51,749 nucleotides of DNA from Haloarcula vallismortis ATCC 29715 (GCF_000337775.1 NZ_AOLQ01000030.1:1-51749), one strand, 5' to 3'. Counted from the first letter of the stretch, positions 42,245-50,359 are shown. The notes: generated from the sequence alone by a model not told the origin. Numbers and translations: made by a program.

Positions 42245-43177
42245 ATGGGAGAACACTCAACGTCGAACCGATTGGCGGTGGACCAGCCGACACGGGGAGC
42301 TGACCACAATCGGTCCCTTGCTGACCAGGCCGATCCGGCTACAGACGAGATGCTGTTGCCGTCACTAGACGACGGCGTCACACTGCTCGACGTGGAAGGA
42401 AGCCGCGGCGTCCCGATCCTGCAGTCACTCGTGCTCAATCACCTCCTCCTCCACGACGGCCCTGCCTTCTGGGTCGACGCAAACGGGCACGCGACGACGC
42501 CGACACTCGCTCAGATCGCCCCCAGCCGGCGATTACTTGACCGAATCCACGTCGCACGGGGATTCACCGCCTACCAGCACTACGGCGCCGTCTGTGATCT
42601 CCCGACGGCGGTGAATCAGTCCATCCGGGAATCGACGACCAACGACACCGTACGAGATCGGCAGCCAGCGGATAGTGACGGTGAATCACCATACACTCCG
42701 TCGCTCATCGTCGCTCCGGCCGTCGACGTCGAGTATCGTGCTGATGACACCCTCGGAGATCGCCACGCCGACACACTCCAGGCCCGTACACTCACTCGAT
42801 TGGCGACCTATGCCGACGGCTACGACATTCCAGTACTCGTCACTCGGAGCGAGCGCGACGAATTCACCGAATCGGTTGCGACGGTCGCCGATCATCACCT
42901 GGAGTGCAAGCAAACACGAATGGGGCCGCGAATCCTCGGCGAGGACTTTGAGACGCTCGTCTACCCCGTCGACGACGGCGCGTACTACCAGACGACGTTC
43001 GCCTACTGGCGACAACTGCTCGAAGCCCGTGCAGCGCAGGTCGGCGTGGAGCCGACGACGCCGTCGACGCCAACACCGGATAGTGTCGGAAGCGGTGTCA
43101 CAGTTGATGGAGAGTCGGTGGCAGTCGGAACAGATCCGCTGCTCGATGCGTGGACAGCCAGCGCTGGAGGGCGATAA
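42245..43177 (+). CDS. RecA/RadA-like fold protein with degenerate P-loop
   Basis: This 310-residue protein is first in a tight three-gene operon with a small protein and a family B DNA polymerase (gaps of 3 and 2 bases). Residues 45-115 resemble the RecA/RadA core: LLDVEGSRGVPILQSLVLNH where a Walker A would be, then FWVDANGHATT, and RIHVARGFTAYQHYGAV, very like the RadA segment after the Walker A strand. The P-loop lacks the GKT residues, so ATP hydrolysis is unlikely. The tail (residues 255-310) is T/P/S-rich. A polymerase-loading or recombination-mediator role is plausible from context. I know of no named function. The TATA-like GCTTATCGG about 30 bases upstream supports this start. Confidence 0.68.
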   Translation: MGEHSTSNRLAVDQPTRGADHNRSLADQADPATDEMLLPSLDDGVTLLDVEGSRGVPILQSLVLNHLLLHDGPAFWVDANGHATTPTLAQIAPSRRLLDRIHVARGFTAYQHYGAVCDLPTAVNQSIRESTTNDTVRDRQPADSDGESPYTPSLIVAPAVDVEYRADDTLGDRHADTLQARTLTRLATYADGYDIPVLVTRSERDEFTESVATVADHHLECKQTRMGPRILGEDFETLVYPVDDGAYYQTTFAYWRQLLEARAAQVGVEPTTPSTPTPDSVGSGVTVDGESVAVGTDPLLDAWTASAGGR

Positions 43178-43180
43178 CCG

Positions 43181-43486
43181 ATGGGCCGTACAAACCCGAC
43201 GTACCGGGACGCACTCCGGGCCATCGAGGAACGCTGGGCGGACTTCCGGCGGGCACTGCGACGTCGCGACCAACCACGGTTCGACCAGCTGTGGGAGTAC
43301 GCTCGTGAGCACGCCGACGCGAGCGGGCTACTGAACCATCAGAACCCGCTCCTCCCCGCGCTAGTCAGCATCGACCTCGAACAGGAAGCTCGTCTTGATG
43401 ATCACGAAGAGCGTCTGGCGGAGCTCGAAGCCGCGGTCGACGCCGCCGGTGACCAGGAGGACGGCTTGCCAGAATCAGACACCTGA
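43181..43486 (+). CDS. Small helical protein between RecA-like and polymerase genes
   Basis: This 101-residue helical, charged protein starts 3 bases after the RecA-like gene and ends 2 bases before the polymerase start, so the three are one translational unit. Residues 1-65 are R/A/E-rich amphipathic helices (YRDALRAIEERWADFRRALR). Residues 68-90 form a short coiled coil (LDDHEERLAELEAAVDAA). It probably bridges or stabilises the polymerase complex, but only the position supports that. Confidence 0.65.
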   Translation: MGRTNPTYRDALRAIEERWADFRRALRRRDQPRFDQLWEYAREHADASGLLNHQNPLLPALVSIDLEQEARLDDHEERLAELEAAVDAAGDQEDGLPESDT

Positions 43487-43488
43487 CG

Positions 43489-45651
43489 ATGCCCTTCACT
43501 ATCGACTTCTTGGACGACGGGCGCATCCTCAAGTGGGACGCCACCGACGACGGCGCCGTCGCGACGGAGCGCGACGACTACACGCCACGGTTCTACGTCG
43601 CTGCTCGCGACCCTGACGCCAACATCGATCTTACTGCGCTCCAGTCGTTCTACGACCAACACCCCGACGTCGTCGCGACCGAGATAGTGACGCAACACCC
43701 AGGATTCCGTCGCGATGAGGAGTCTGTCCTCGCCGTCGACGTCGCCCACATCGACCGCGTCACCCCACTCGCCCGGCAGGTACGCCAGCTGTCGGCCTAT
43801 CCAGTCGGGGATCTCGCCTGTTTCAACGTGGACTTTTCGCGAGAGTTTCGATACTGCCTTGAGGAAGACATCGATCCGACGCCGGCGAGCGAGCTGTCGA
43901 CGCTCCGGCTCAGCGTTCCGGTGACTGAAACGAGCAACGACGTCTACGGGGAACTGTCTGTCGCCGGCGATACTGTTATCGGCTCGCCGACGGATCTCCT
44001 GACCGCCGTCCAGGGGGCACTCGACGCACACGATCCGGACGTCTTGGTCTGCTCAACCAGCGAGATCGTCCCGACCCTGTACGAGATGGCGACGGACGCC
44101 GGCGCCGATGACTTCTCGCTGAGTCGGTGGCCGGACGTCGATTATCAGCAGCTCGCGAGCCGGTCGACGTACTCGAGCTACGGCCGCGTCGGTCACTCCC
44201 CGGCGCGGTACAACGTCCCCGGCCGGGCGATCATCGACGAGTCGAACACGTTCTTTTACGGGGAGACGAACCTCGACGGCGTCCTCGACCTCGTGTCGCG
44301 CTCGAAAAAGCCAGTCCAGGAGCTCGCGTGGGCGTCGATCGGGAACGTGCTCACCGCGATTCAGATCTGCGAGGCCCACGACCGCGGCGTCCTCGTCCCG
44401 TGGAACTCCTGGCGCCACGAGTTCTACAAACCGATGGGGACGCTCCACGACGCCGACCGCGGCGGCTTCATCTTCGCGCCCGAGGTCGGCGTCCACAAGG
44501 ACGTTCACGAACTCGACTTCTCGAGTCTCTATCCGAACATCATCTGTACCCGGAACGTCTCACCCGACGTTATCCGGTGTGACTGCCACAGCGACCGCGA
44601 CGACGTCCCCGGCCTTGGGTACTCGATCTGCGACGACCGGGGCTACCTCGTCGACGTGCTGCAACCGATCATCGACGCACGCGACGAGATCAAGGCGGCC
44701 ATCCGTCGCGAGAAGGAACGAGACGACCCCGACGACGACCGGCTGACGGAACTCGAGGGGCGGTCGGGAGCGCTGAAATGGATCCTCGTCGCCTGCTTCG
44801 GGTATCAGGGGTTCAGCAACGCGAAGTTCGGCCGCATCGAGTGCCACGAAGCGATCAACGCATTCGCTCGCGAGATTCTGCTGTCTGCGAAACAGCGGCT
44901 GGAAGCCGGCGGTTGGCGCGTCGTCCACGGCATTGTCGACTCCATCTGGGTGACGCCCGATCCCGACGTTGACGACGATGACCGCGAGGACCTCGTGGCG
45001 CTTGCGACAGAAATTACGGAGGACGTCGAGATTCGGCTCGAACACGAAGCCCGCTACGACTGGGTCGCGTTCGTCCCGCAGCGCGAGAGCGACGCCGGCG
45101 CGTTGACGAAGTACTTCGGGAAAGTCGCTGATGCCGACGAGTTCAAAGTGAGAGGTATCGAAGCGCGGCAGCGCTCGACACCACCGTTTATCGAGAAGGT
45201 CCAGCGGGACTGTCTCGAACAATTTGATGCGACTCGATCGCCTGACGCGGTCATCGATCGTCTTCAGGACGCAGTCACGCGCCTACATGCTGGAACGGTC
45301 CCAATCGAGGACCTCGTCGAACGGAATCGTGTCTCCAAGCCCCTGGAAGGGTACACGCAGAACACCCAGAACGTGGCGGCCCTGAAACGGGCTCGCGACC
45401 AGGACCTCGCTGTTCATCCTGGACAAGATATCGAGTACGTGGTCGTCGACGAGGAGAAGAACTCACGAGAGCGGGTCGCCCTCGCCCACGAGGAGATCGA
45501 GACCTACGACGCCTCGTACTATGAGACGCAGCTCGTTCGAGCCGTCGAAAGTCTGCTGTCACCACTCGGTTGGGATCGGACGGAGATTCGCCGGGAACTC
45601 GCGGAAACTCGGGAAGCGAACGTGACTGCCTTTACTGATAGCGGAGATTAA
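43489..45651 (+). CDS. Family B DNA polymerase with degraded proofreading domain
   Basis: This is a 720-residue plasmid-type family B polymerase. Motif A, ELDFSSLYPNIIC, has the catalytic Asp at 343. Motif B is KWILVACFGYQGFSNAKFG, and motif C is VHGIVDSIWV with Asp 484. These are intact, so polymerase activity is likely. In the N-terminal exonuclease region the expected D-x-E (motif I) is replaced around STLRLSVPV, and DPDVLVCSTSEIVPTL has lost the Exo II Asp. I cannot find proofreading residues. It is the last gene of a three-gene operon. Its stop codon lies inside the left arm of one of the spaced inverted repeats, and the origin region starts directly after. It probably replicates or repairs this replicon, with low fidelity if no exonuclease is supplied in trans. 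Confidence 0.88.
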   Translation: MPFTIDFLDDGRILKWDATDDGAVATERDDYTPRFYVAARDPDANIDLTALQSFYDQHPDVVATEIVTQHPGFRRDEESVLAVDVAHIDRVTPLARQVRQLSAYPVGDLACFNVDFSREFRYCLEEDIDPTPASELSTLRLSVPVTETSNDVYGELSVAGDTVIGSPTDLLTAVQGALDAHDPDVLVCSTSEIVPTLYEMATDAGADDFSLSRWPDVDYQQLASRSTYSSYGRVGHSPARYNVPGRAIIDESNTFFYGETNLDGVLDLVSRSKKPVQELAWASIGNVLTAIQICEAHDRGVLVPWNSWRHEFYKPMGTLHDADRGGFIFAPEVGVHKDVHELDFSSLYPNIICTRNVSPDVIRCDCHSDRDDVPGLGYSICDDRGYLVDVLQPIIDARDEIKAAIRREKERDDPDDDRLTELEGRSGALKWILVACFGYQGFSNAKFGRIECHEAINAFAREILLSAKQRLEAGGWRVVHGIVDSIWVTPDPDVDDDDREDLVALATEITEDVEIRLEHEARYDWVAFVPQRESDAGALTKYFGKVADADEFKVRGIEARQRSTPPFIEKVQRDCLEQFDATRSPDAVIDRLQDAVTRLHAGTVPIEDLVERNRVSKPLEGYTQNTQNVAALKRARDQDLAVHPGQDIEYVVVDEEKNSRERVALAHEEIETYDASYYETQLVRAVESLLSPLGWDRTEIRRELAETREANVTAFTDSGD

Positions 45652-45688
45652 CCAACATCATCGAAGTACGCTGCGAGTTGTTGGTTAA
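45648..45688. repeat. Spaced inverted repeat, site 2
   Basis: TTAACCAACA at 45648-45657 and TGTTGGTTAA at 45679-45688 have a 21-base spacer. The left arm includes the TAA stop of the polymerase gene. Unlike the other three sites, it does not precede a gene start, which argues for a role other than simple promoter control at this copy. Confidence 0.75.
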
Positions 45689-45733
45689 GACTGAACCTAA
45701 CCGTGTTGATTAGGGGCAGGGAGAATACATCGC

Positions 45734-45760
45734 CCACACACCCCTCGTCCAGAGTGAAAA
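45734..45760 (-). repeat. Origin-type repeat, inverted copy
   Basis: This 27-base sequence, read on the minus strand, has the core TTCACTCTGGACGAGGGGTG. It is identical base for base to the plus-strand copy at 46124-46150. Opposite orientation and the trailing G-run fit an ORB-like initiator site. Confidence 0.78.
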
Positions 45761-46123
45761 CTAATCGGGGGAGTCGGGGGGTCCACGTGAAACGGAGGTT
45801 CGCATGAACGAGAAGTACGGAAAGACGGCCAGAGACGGGTGAACACGGAAGGAACAAACCGACAAACACGAGCGGCGGTTCGTAACTACCCGGACGAATG
45901 CCACTTTCGTCCTTCTAGTCGTATTGAATGCACTTGGGGAGTGGTAAGCAGCAGATGGTAATAAAGGTTCTAGGTAATACTATGCGAATTGGTATGTTTG
46001 GAAGATCGTCGGCTGTGTAATCACCGTCTTGTTAGTGTAGCTGTCTCACATCCTGTGATTTCAGTGGTTTTCTCCCATCCCGTCCGACGGTTTTCGTCCA
46101 GGCAACCGGGACACTCTCGATGC

Positions 46124-46150
46124 TTTTCACTCTGGACGAGGGGTGTGTGG
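46124..46150 (+). repeat. Origin-type repeat, first direct copy
   Basis: This is the exact 27-base partner of the inverted copy at 45734-45760. The two enclose 363 bases, including the most AT-rich part of the intergenic region. Confidence 0.78.
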
Positions 46151-46368
46151 GTTCGATTCCGTCATTCGTGGATTGTGAGACGTTAAGAGAATAATCGACG
46201 TCTTGACGATTAATCTCCCAGCACAGCGTCCTTTTGGGGAGCGAGTTCCTGTTCTACCTCGGTAGCCCGGAATCAGGAATCCAGATTCCAAGCGAACTGA
46301 TTGCGCGCTCCGCGTTGGTTCGCCTGGAGATGTAGTCCTCGTTGTGGGAACATTCGATGGAATCACGC

Positions 46369-46804
46369 TATTCACTCTTGATCGGGGGTGCCGACACACT
46401 CTCGTCTCTACTACTCGACGATCACATCCGACCCTCATTCATCACGACCGGCGTTTCACTCTGGACGAGGGGTGTCTGCCGTGCGTCAGACACTCGTTTT
46501 TATCGTGTTCTCTCAGGGAAATGATTGATTACCGCGTCCAAGTTACACTCTGGACGAAGGGTGTGGTCTTGAGGAAGTTCTCGGCTCACCAAGTGAAGGG
46601 CTATTCACTCTTGACCAGGGGTGTGGCAAACCCGCTTGAGTCCGGCGTTTTCACTCTGGATTAGGGGTGCCAGGCTACGCTGCTAGCTATCGACCAGAAT
46701 CCGATTTCACTCGGGACTGACTCGACTCTTTGTGAGGCTGATACGGTAGAGACAAAACATCAGAAGACGACAATAGCTCGATTTACACTCTTGTCGAGGT
46801 AGCC
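46369..46804 (+). repeat. Cluster of direct origin-type repeats (class A)
   Basis: All copies are on the plus strand and begin at about 46369, 46453, 46542, 46602 and 46648, with degenerate copies at about 46704 and 46781. The common pattern is TTCACTCTKGAnnAGGGGTG, with either GGAC or TGA(C/T) in the middle. Spacing is irregular (about 45-90 bases), unlike iterons of bacterial plasmids and like archaeal origin recognition boxes. The last degenerate copy lies about 40 bases before the orc start, so initiator binding may also repress its own gene. Confidence 0.75.
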
Positions 46805-46843
46805 AAATCATTAAGTAGGTTCCTTCCGCGATGTCTGATATTG

Positions 46844-48121
46844 ATGGCTGAGGAACCGTCCCAACTCTCTGACTTCGACGGCCGCTACGAGGACCCCGCC
46901 GACGATCCCCTCTTTGACTTTGATGAAGATGATCCCGACCGAGCCAATATTTTCGCTCGGAAGGAACTGCTGAAGGTGGGTCACGTCCCTGAAAGTGGAC
47001 GTATCGTTGGCCGGGATGGCGAGATCAAAGCGGTTGCTGCTGAACTCAGGCCGATCGTCCGTGGTGATCCGCCCAACAACGTGATTATTTACGGCAAAAC
47101 GGGAACGGGGAAGTCACTGGTTGCCCGACACGTCACCGAACGAGCACGGCGAGCCGCGGAGTCGAACGGTGTGTCCGTAGGCACGGTCTATGTCGACTGC
47201 GCGCAGCACAACACACAGACACGCGTCGCCAGGACGGTGACTCGTTCACTCAACGAGACGGACGAGACTGACTTCGATATTCCACGCGCAGGGATTGGCA
47301 GCGGTGAATACTACGACTACCTTTGGGAGATTCTGGATACTGCCTACGAATCGGTCATCATCATTCTCGACGAGGTGGACCGGCTCGACGACGATGATAT
47401 CCTCATGCAGCTGTCGCGGGCTCGCGAATCTGGGAAAGCCGATTGCCACCTGGGCGTCATTGCAGTCAGCAACAAGATCGAGTACCGCGATCAGCTGAAC
47501 GAACGCGTCAAGTCCAGTCTTCGCGAAGAAGAATTCGTCTTCCAACCGTACGACGCGAATCAGCTGCGGGAGATTATGAAACACCGTCGGGACGCGTTCC
47601 ACGATGGCGTTCTCTCAGATGACGTGATTCCGCTGACGGCGGCACTCGCTGCCCAGGAACACGGTGACGCCAGGAAGGCTATCGAGATCCTCCGTCACGC
47701 CGGCGAGCTTGCCGAGCGAGAAAACGTCGACACGGTCGTCGAGGAGCACGTCCGCGATGCACAGGAATGGGCAGAAATCGACCGGTTCGAAGAGCTACTA
47801 CGCGGGTCGACGACCCAGGTCAAATTCATCCTCTATTCACTCGCGCTGCTCACTGAGGAGAATCCCAACGAGGAGGGGTTCTCGACTAACCGCATTTACG
47901 AACGCTATAAGACGACGACAGAGAAGGCTGATGCGAAGACGCTCAGCGAGCACCGTGTCTACGAACTGTTGAAAGAGCAGGCGTTCCTCGGCGTCGTAGA
48001 ATCAACCCGGACCGGTGGTGGTCGGGGTGAAGGCAGTTATCTTGAGCATCGGCTGGTTCAGGATACCGGTATCGTATTGAAATCCGTACTCCGGGACAGC
48101 CGGCTGGAAGATTTGGCCTAG
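46844..48121 (+). CDS. Orc1/Cdc6-family replication initiator, copy 2 (origin-linked)
   Basis: This 425-residue archaeal initiator is counted from the ATG at 46844 (an in-frame TTG directly before it is ignored). Walker A GKTGTGKSL is at about residues 84-92, Walker B IIILDEVDRLDDD has the Asp at 176, and the sensor is GVIAVSNKIEYRD. The lid helix is GDARKAIEILRHAGELA. The C-terminal winged helix (NRIYERYKTTTEKADAKTLS ... EQAFLGVVEST) contacts origin repeats. An acidic N-terminal extension of about 40 residues precedes the family box LLKVGHVPES-RIVGRD. Repeat arrays of two kinds flank the gene (upstream TTCACTCTGG class, downstream ACGACGGAAAC class), so this is very likely the initiator of the replicon's main origin. 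Confidence 0.93.
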   Translation: MAEEPSQLSDFDGRYEDPADDPLFDFDEDDPDRANIFARKELLKVGHVPESGRIVGRDGEIKAVAAELRPIVRGDPPNNVIIYGKTGTGKSLVARHVTERARRAAESNGVSVGTVYVDCAQHNTQTRVARTVTRSLNETDETDFDIPRAGIGSGEYYDYLWEILDTAYESVIIILDEVDRLDDDDILMQLSRARESGKADCHLGVIAVSNKIEYRDQLNERVKSSLREEEFVFQPYDANQLREIMKHRRDAFHDGVLSDDVIPLTAALAAQEHGDARKAIEILRHAGELAERENVDTVVEEHVRDAQEWAEIDRFEELLRGSTTQVKFILYSLALLTEENPNEEGFSTNRIYERYKTTTEKADAKTLSEHRVYELLKEQAFLGVVESTRTGGGRGEGSYLEHRLVQDTGIVLKSVLRDSRLEDLA

Positions 48122-48173
48122 CTCACGTTTCAGGGGGCTCCGCGCACCCCTGGTCACGAGTGTATTTCTCGAT

Positions 48174-48290
48174 ACGACGGAAACGTGGGGTGGGTGACGA
48201 AACGACGGAAACGTGGGGGGTGAGGTGCCTGACGTCGTGGCCACAGTCCTTCCACCGGCCTCCAGTTACGACGGAAACCTGGGGTGGGTC
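48174..48290 (+). repeat. Three ORB-like repeats downstream of orc copy 2 (class B)
   Basis: Direct copies of ACGACGGAAACGTGGGG start at 48174, 48202 and 48268. The third has CCTG in place of CGTG. Each is followed by a G/T-rich run (GGGT). The GGAAAC core with a trailing G-string resembles the classic archaeal origin recognition box and differs from the class A repeats upstream of the gene. Confidence 0.75.
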
Positions 48291-48325
48291 GCTTCCCTCT
48301 TCGAGTCCATCCGGGTTGATTGGAC

Positions 48326-48382
48326 CCATTCACACTGAGGGGTGTGTGGTAGGCAGGACCCATTCACACTCTGGGGGGTGTC
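48326..48382 (+). repeat. Two diverged class A-like repeats downstream of orc copy 2
   Basis: CCATTCACACTGAGGGGTGT begins at 48326 and CCATTCACACTCTGGGGGGT at 48359. They share the TTCACnCT ... GGGGTG frame of the upstream class A repeats but lack the GGAC centre. They sit directly after the class B set, so both repeat types occur on this side. Confidence 0.6.
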
Positions 48383-48436
48383 CTCTATAACGCTACTAAC
48401 TGCCTGAAATAGCACCGGCCACGGTTTCGGCGCCGT

Positions 48437-48760
48437 CTATTCGTCGGGACTGACAGGGCCTTTATATTGGGAACGCACTTTTTCACCTTCTCGCCACTGC
48501 CAGTAGTAGTAGCGATTGTCGTTGATCTCCTTGATCGTAATCGTCGCTTTCGAGGGAACATCATCTGGGAGATCATCGGGACGCTCGTCGATCTCGTCCT
48601 CCTCTGACTTTTCGTCGAGACGGGCCTCGCGAGCTTTGTGTTCTGCGAGTTCCTCGGCGTAGCGTGCGACCTGCTGGAGCTGATCTGGGGAGTAGTCGTT
48701 GAGTGTGTTGACGATGTCTGTCGGGAGATCCGCCGGCGGCGTGGGTGGCTCGTAGGACAT
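48437..48760 (-). CDS. DUF6788-like small protein
   Basis: This 107-residue protein is counted from the ATG at 48760 (MSYEPPTPPADL). A 14-residue-longer reading would run into the spaced inverted repeat and is less likely. It has an N-terminal helix pair (IVNTLNDYSPDQLQQVARYA), an acidic linker with DERPDDLPDDVPSKA, and a short C-terminal beta domain. That domain's sequence (ITIKEINDNRYYYWQWREG, then KVRSQYKGPV) is characteristic of the DUF6788-type proteins found on many haloarchaeal plasmids and viruses. Function is unknown. The spaced inverted repeat at 48777-48817 ends 17 bases upstream of the start, so this gene is likely regulated by the factor that binds it. Confidence 0.72.
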   Translation of the reverse strand: MSYEPPTPPADLPTDIVNTLNDYSPDQLQQVARYAEELAEHKAREARLDEKSEEDEIDERPDDLPDDVPSKATITIKEINDNRYYYWQWREGEKVRSQYKGPVSPDE

Positions 48761-48776
48761 CAGCGGTCGCCTCGTG

Positions 48777-48817
48777 TTAACCAACAGAGCGGCTGTCACC
48801 AAAGATTTGTTGGTTAA
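48777..48817. repeat. Spaced inverted repeat, site 3
   Basis: TTAACCAACA at 48777-48786 and TGTTGGTTAA at 48808-48817 have a 21-base spacer. The site lies 17-57 bases upstream of the DUF6788-like start, across the position where its promoter must be. Confidence 0.75.
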
Positions 48818-48849
48818 TCAGATTTCGTTCGTCGCCGGCTAAAGCGTAC

Positions 48850-48872
48850 GAATAGCATACTATTCTAGAATA
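48850..48872. repeat. AATAG/CTATT palindromes far from parA
   Basis: GAATAG-CATA-CTATTC (48850-48865) overlaps the perfect 12-base palindrome TATTCTAGAATA (48861-48872). These are the same words as in the parA region at the left end of the window. The site lies just before the stop of the wHTH gene at 48883 and 90 bases upstream of the DUF6788-like gene. It is probably a second binding site for the partition protein, or the TATA-rich promoter of the latter gene. Confidence 0.6.
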
Positions 48873-48882
48873 GAATGTACCG

Positions 48883-49296
48883 TTAGACGTCGTCGGGGCG
48901 TGGCGCGTTCTCGTACTTGACCATCTTCTCGGGCTTGTCAGAGATGGTGTCGTAGATCTGCTGGAGCGTCTCCTCCGCCGCGAGCAGGTTGTGAGCGTCT
49001 AGGAACTCGCGACCCTCTTCGGTGAGGCCGTAGAACTTCCAGGGATATCCCTGCCGGCGCTGATCATCGTCGAGGGCGACCTCTCGGACGATGCCGGCGT
49101 CGATGAGTTTCTGGATGTGCTTGTAGACAGTGGCATCACTCACGCTGGGGTTGAGTTCCTCGAGCTCGTACATCGAGGGGAGCTGGTCGGGGTGCTGCAG
49201 GATGTTGCTGATCAGCGCGAACCGCGTCTGCTGCGTTACGAAGTGGACGAGTTCCCGTGGTGTCGTCTCGTCACTGTCACCAAGGCTGTCATCCAT
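48883..49296 (-). CDS. Winged-helix transcriptional regulator (PadR/MarR-like)
   Basis: This is a 137-residue protein. Residues 15-85 form a winged helix: RFALISNILQHPDQLPSMYE, then SVSDATVYKHIQKLIDAGIV as recognition helix, then a wing ending in YPWKFYGLTEEG. A C-terminal helix (LAAEETLQQIYDTI) is suited to dimerisation. Many such small regulators occur on haloarchaeal plasmids. It is a candidate for the protein that binds the TTAACCAACA repeats or controls the origin genes. No evidence within the sequence links it to a particular site. Confidence 0.78.
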   Translation of the reverse strand: MDDSLGDSDETTPRELVHFVTQQTRFALISNILQHPDQLPSMYELEELNPSVSDATVYKHIQKLIDAGIVREVALDDDQRRQGYPWKFYGLTEEGREFLDAHNLLAAEETLQQIYDTISDKPEKMVKYENAPRPDDV

Positions 49297-49384
49297 AGCA
49301 GTGTATTCGACTGAATCTACCTAAGTAGTTTACTCTGAGGTAAACTGCTTGGAACAGATCGGCCTGGACGTAAGAATACGGGAA

Positions 49385-50203
49385 TCACAGCTGCGATGGG
49401 AGACGGCCATCTGGGCGGGGCACACGCCCGTTTTTGATTTCGTGATCGACGCGACGCAGGTGCTTACAGCCACCCTCGGGTGAGCGTTGCTGCCAGTCGG
49501 GACAGGTACACGATTCGTCGACTACGTCGACTTCGTACCGATTGCCGGACGTGGACTGGACCTCGTAGCGACCACCTTTCGAGAGAAGCGAGATGTCCAT
49601 CGATTCGTTGACGGCGCGCTTCGTGCGTGGTTCGAGGTCAGCCTGTGGCCGTGGGTCATCGTCGACGACCAGTCGGTTGCGAACGTCACCGGATCGACCA
49701 CCGTCCGGGGCGACGGCTTCTGCAGGACCGCCGAGCCGTTCGAAGAGTCGTTCCTCGATTGGATGGCCTTCCGGCCAGAGATAGTGGACTTCGCGGCGCT
49801 CGCGATGGTCGTAGGAGCCACACGCGGCTGCGCTCCCCATCCAGACGCGCCAGGCACCCAGCGCAGCCATCACGTCGACGATGATCCGTGGGACGGTCTG
49901 GTGGTCGTCGGGGAAGAACACCCGGAAGCGGGTACACGCCTCCTGAGGCGGGACAGTTTCCCACCAGTCTTCGCTGGCGCTCCAGCTGTCGAACATCGCG
50001 TCGTCGCTGCCGTAGCCGACCGTGACGCCGTCGATCGGCGTCCAACCCGTCGGGAGGTGGTCTGCCTGCCCCTCGAGTATCCGGAGGACGGCGTATCGAA
50101 GGTACTCGTGGGCTTGGTTGTCCGTCGTTCGGGCGACCTGGTCGTGCTGCTCGGCGACGTGCTCGGCTTCCTCGAGGACCGTTGTGAGATAGTCGTCAGT
50201 CAT
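49385..50203 (-). CDS. SWIM zinc-finger protein
   Basis: This 272-residue protein has a C-terminal SWIM motif C-x-C-x11-C-x-H with C232, C234, C246 and H248 (CTCPDWQQRSPEGGCKH). It is preceded by a beta segment GRYEVQSTSGNRYEVDVVDE. SWIM fingers bind DNA or proteins in transposases, helicases and recombination mediators. The N-terminal 180 residues are acidic and mixed alpha/beta, with YLWPEGHPIEERLFERLGG, and match no family I know. The spaced inverted repeat site 4 lies 52-93 bases upstream of the start codon, so it seems to belong to the same regulon as the DUF6788-like gene. Confidence 0.8.
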   Translation of the reverse strand: MTDDYLTTVLEEAEHVAEQHDQVARTTDNQAHEYLRYAVLRILEGQADHLPTGWTPIDGVTVGYGSDDAMFDSWSASEDWWETVPPQEACTRFRVFFPDDHQTVPRIIVDVMAALGAWRVWMGSAAACGSYDHRERREVHYLWPEGHPIEERLFERLGGPAEAVAPDGGRSGDVRNRLVVDDDPRPQADLEPRTKRAVNESMDISLLSKGGRYEVQSTSGNRYEVDVVDESCTCPDWQQRSPEGGCKHLRRVDHEIKNGRVPRPDGRLPSQL

Positions 50204-50254
50204 GGTTCGCGGAGGTCAGAATGCGCCTCCGCCCCTCTGCGGGCGCAGAAAAAC

Positions 50255-50296
50255 TTAACCAACGAAAGAGGGAAAATCCGGCAATCTGTTGGTTAA
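50255..50296. repeat. Spaced inverted repeat, site 4
   Basis: TTAACCAACG at 50255-50264 and TGTTGGTTAA at 50287-50296 have a 22-base spacer. One outer-arm base differs from the other copies. It lies upstream of the SWIM gene. Confidence 0.73.
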
Positions 50297-50359
50297 TAGA
50301 TTTAGCGAGCAACCGGCTCTTCGAGCACGTCGATGAGTTCCTCTGCCGTCCGACTAACC

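Larger units (their letters stand above)
45652..46843. other. Probable replication origin region upstream of the second orc gene
   Basis: This is a 1,192-base stretch without credible genes. It holds a spaced inverted repeat at its left end and a perfect 27-base inverted repeat pair (45734-45760 and 46124-46150). Between them is an AT-rich stretch around 45955-46020, a candidate unwinding element. To the right are at least six further direct copies of the same origin-type repeat. It leads straight into an orc1/cdc6 gene. Archaeal origins are typically adjacent to their own orc gene with inverted origin boxes flanking an AT-rich element, which is what is seen. Confidence 0.8.
48122..48436. other. 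Non-coding repeat-bearing gap after orc copy 2
   Basis: This 315-base gap lies between convergent genes. It contains the three class B and two class A-like repeats and nothing else that I can support. It may be a second half of the origin or an incompatibility/copy-control region titrating the initiator. Confidence 0.65.

Noticed and set aside
45721-45869. Short leftward reading frame of about 73 codons over the origin repeats
   Set aside because: Its composition is not haloarchaeal-protein-like and it is made of repeat DNA. The region is better explained as origin.
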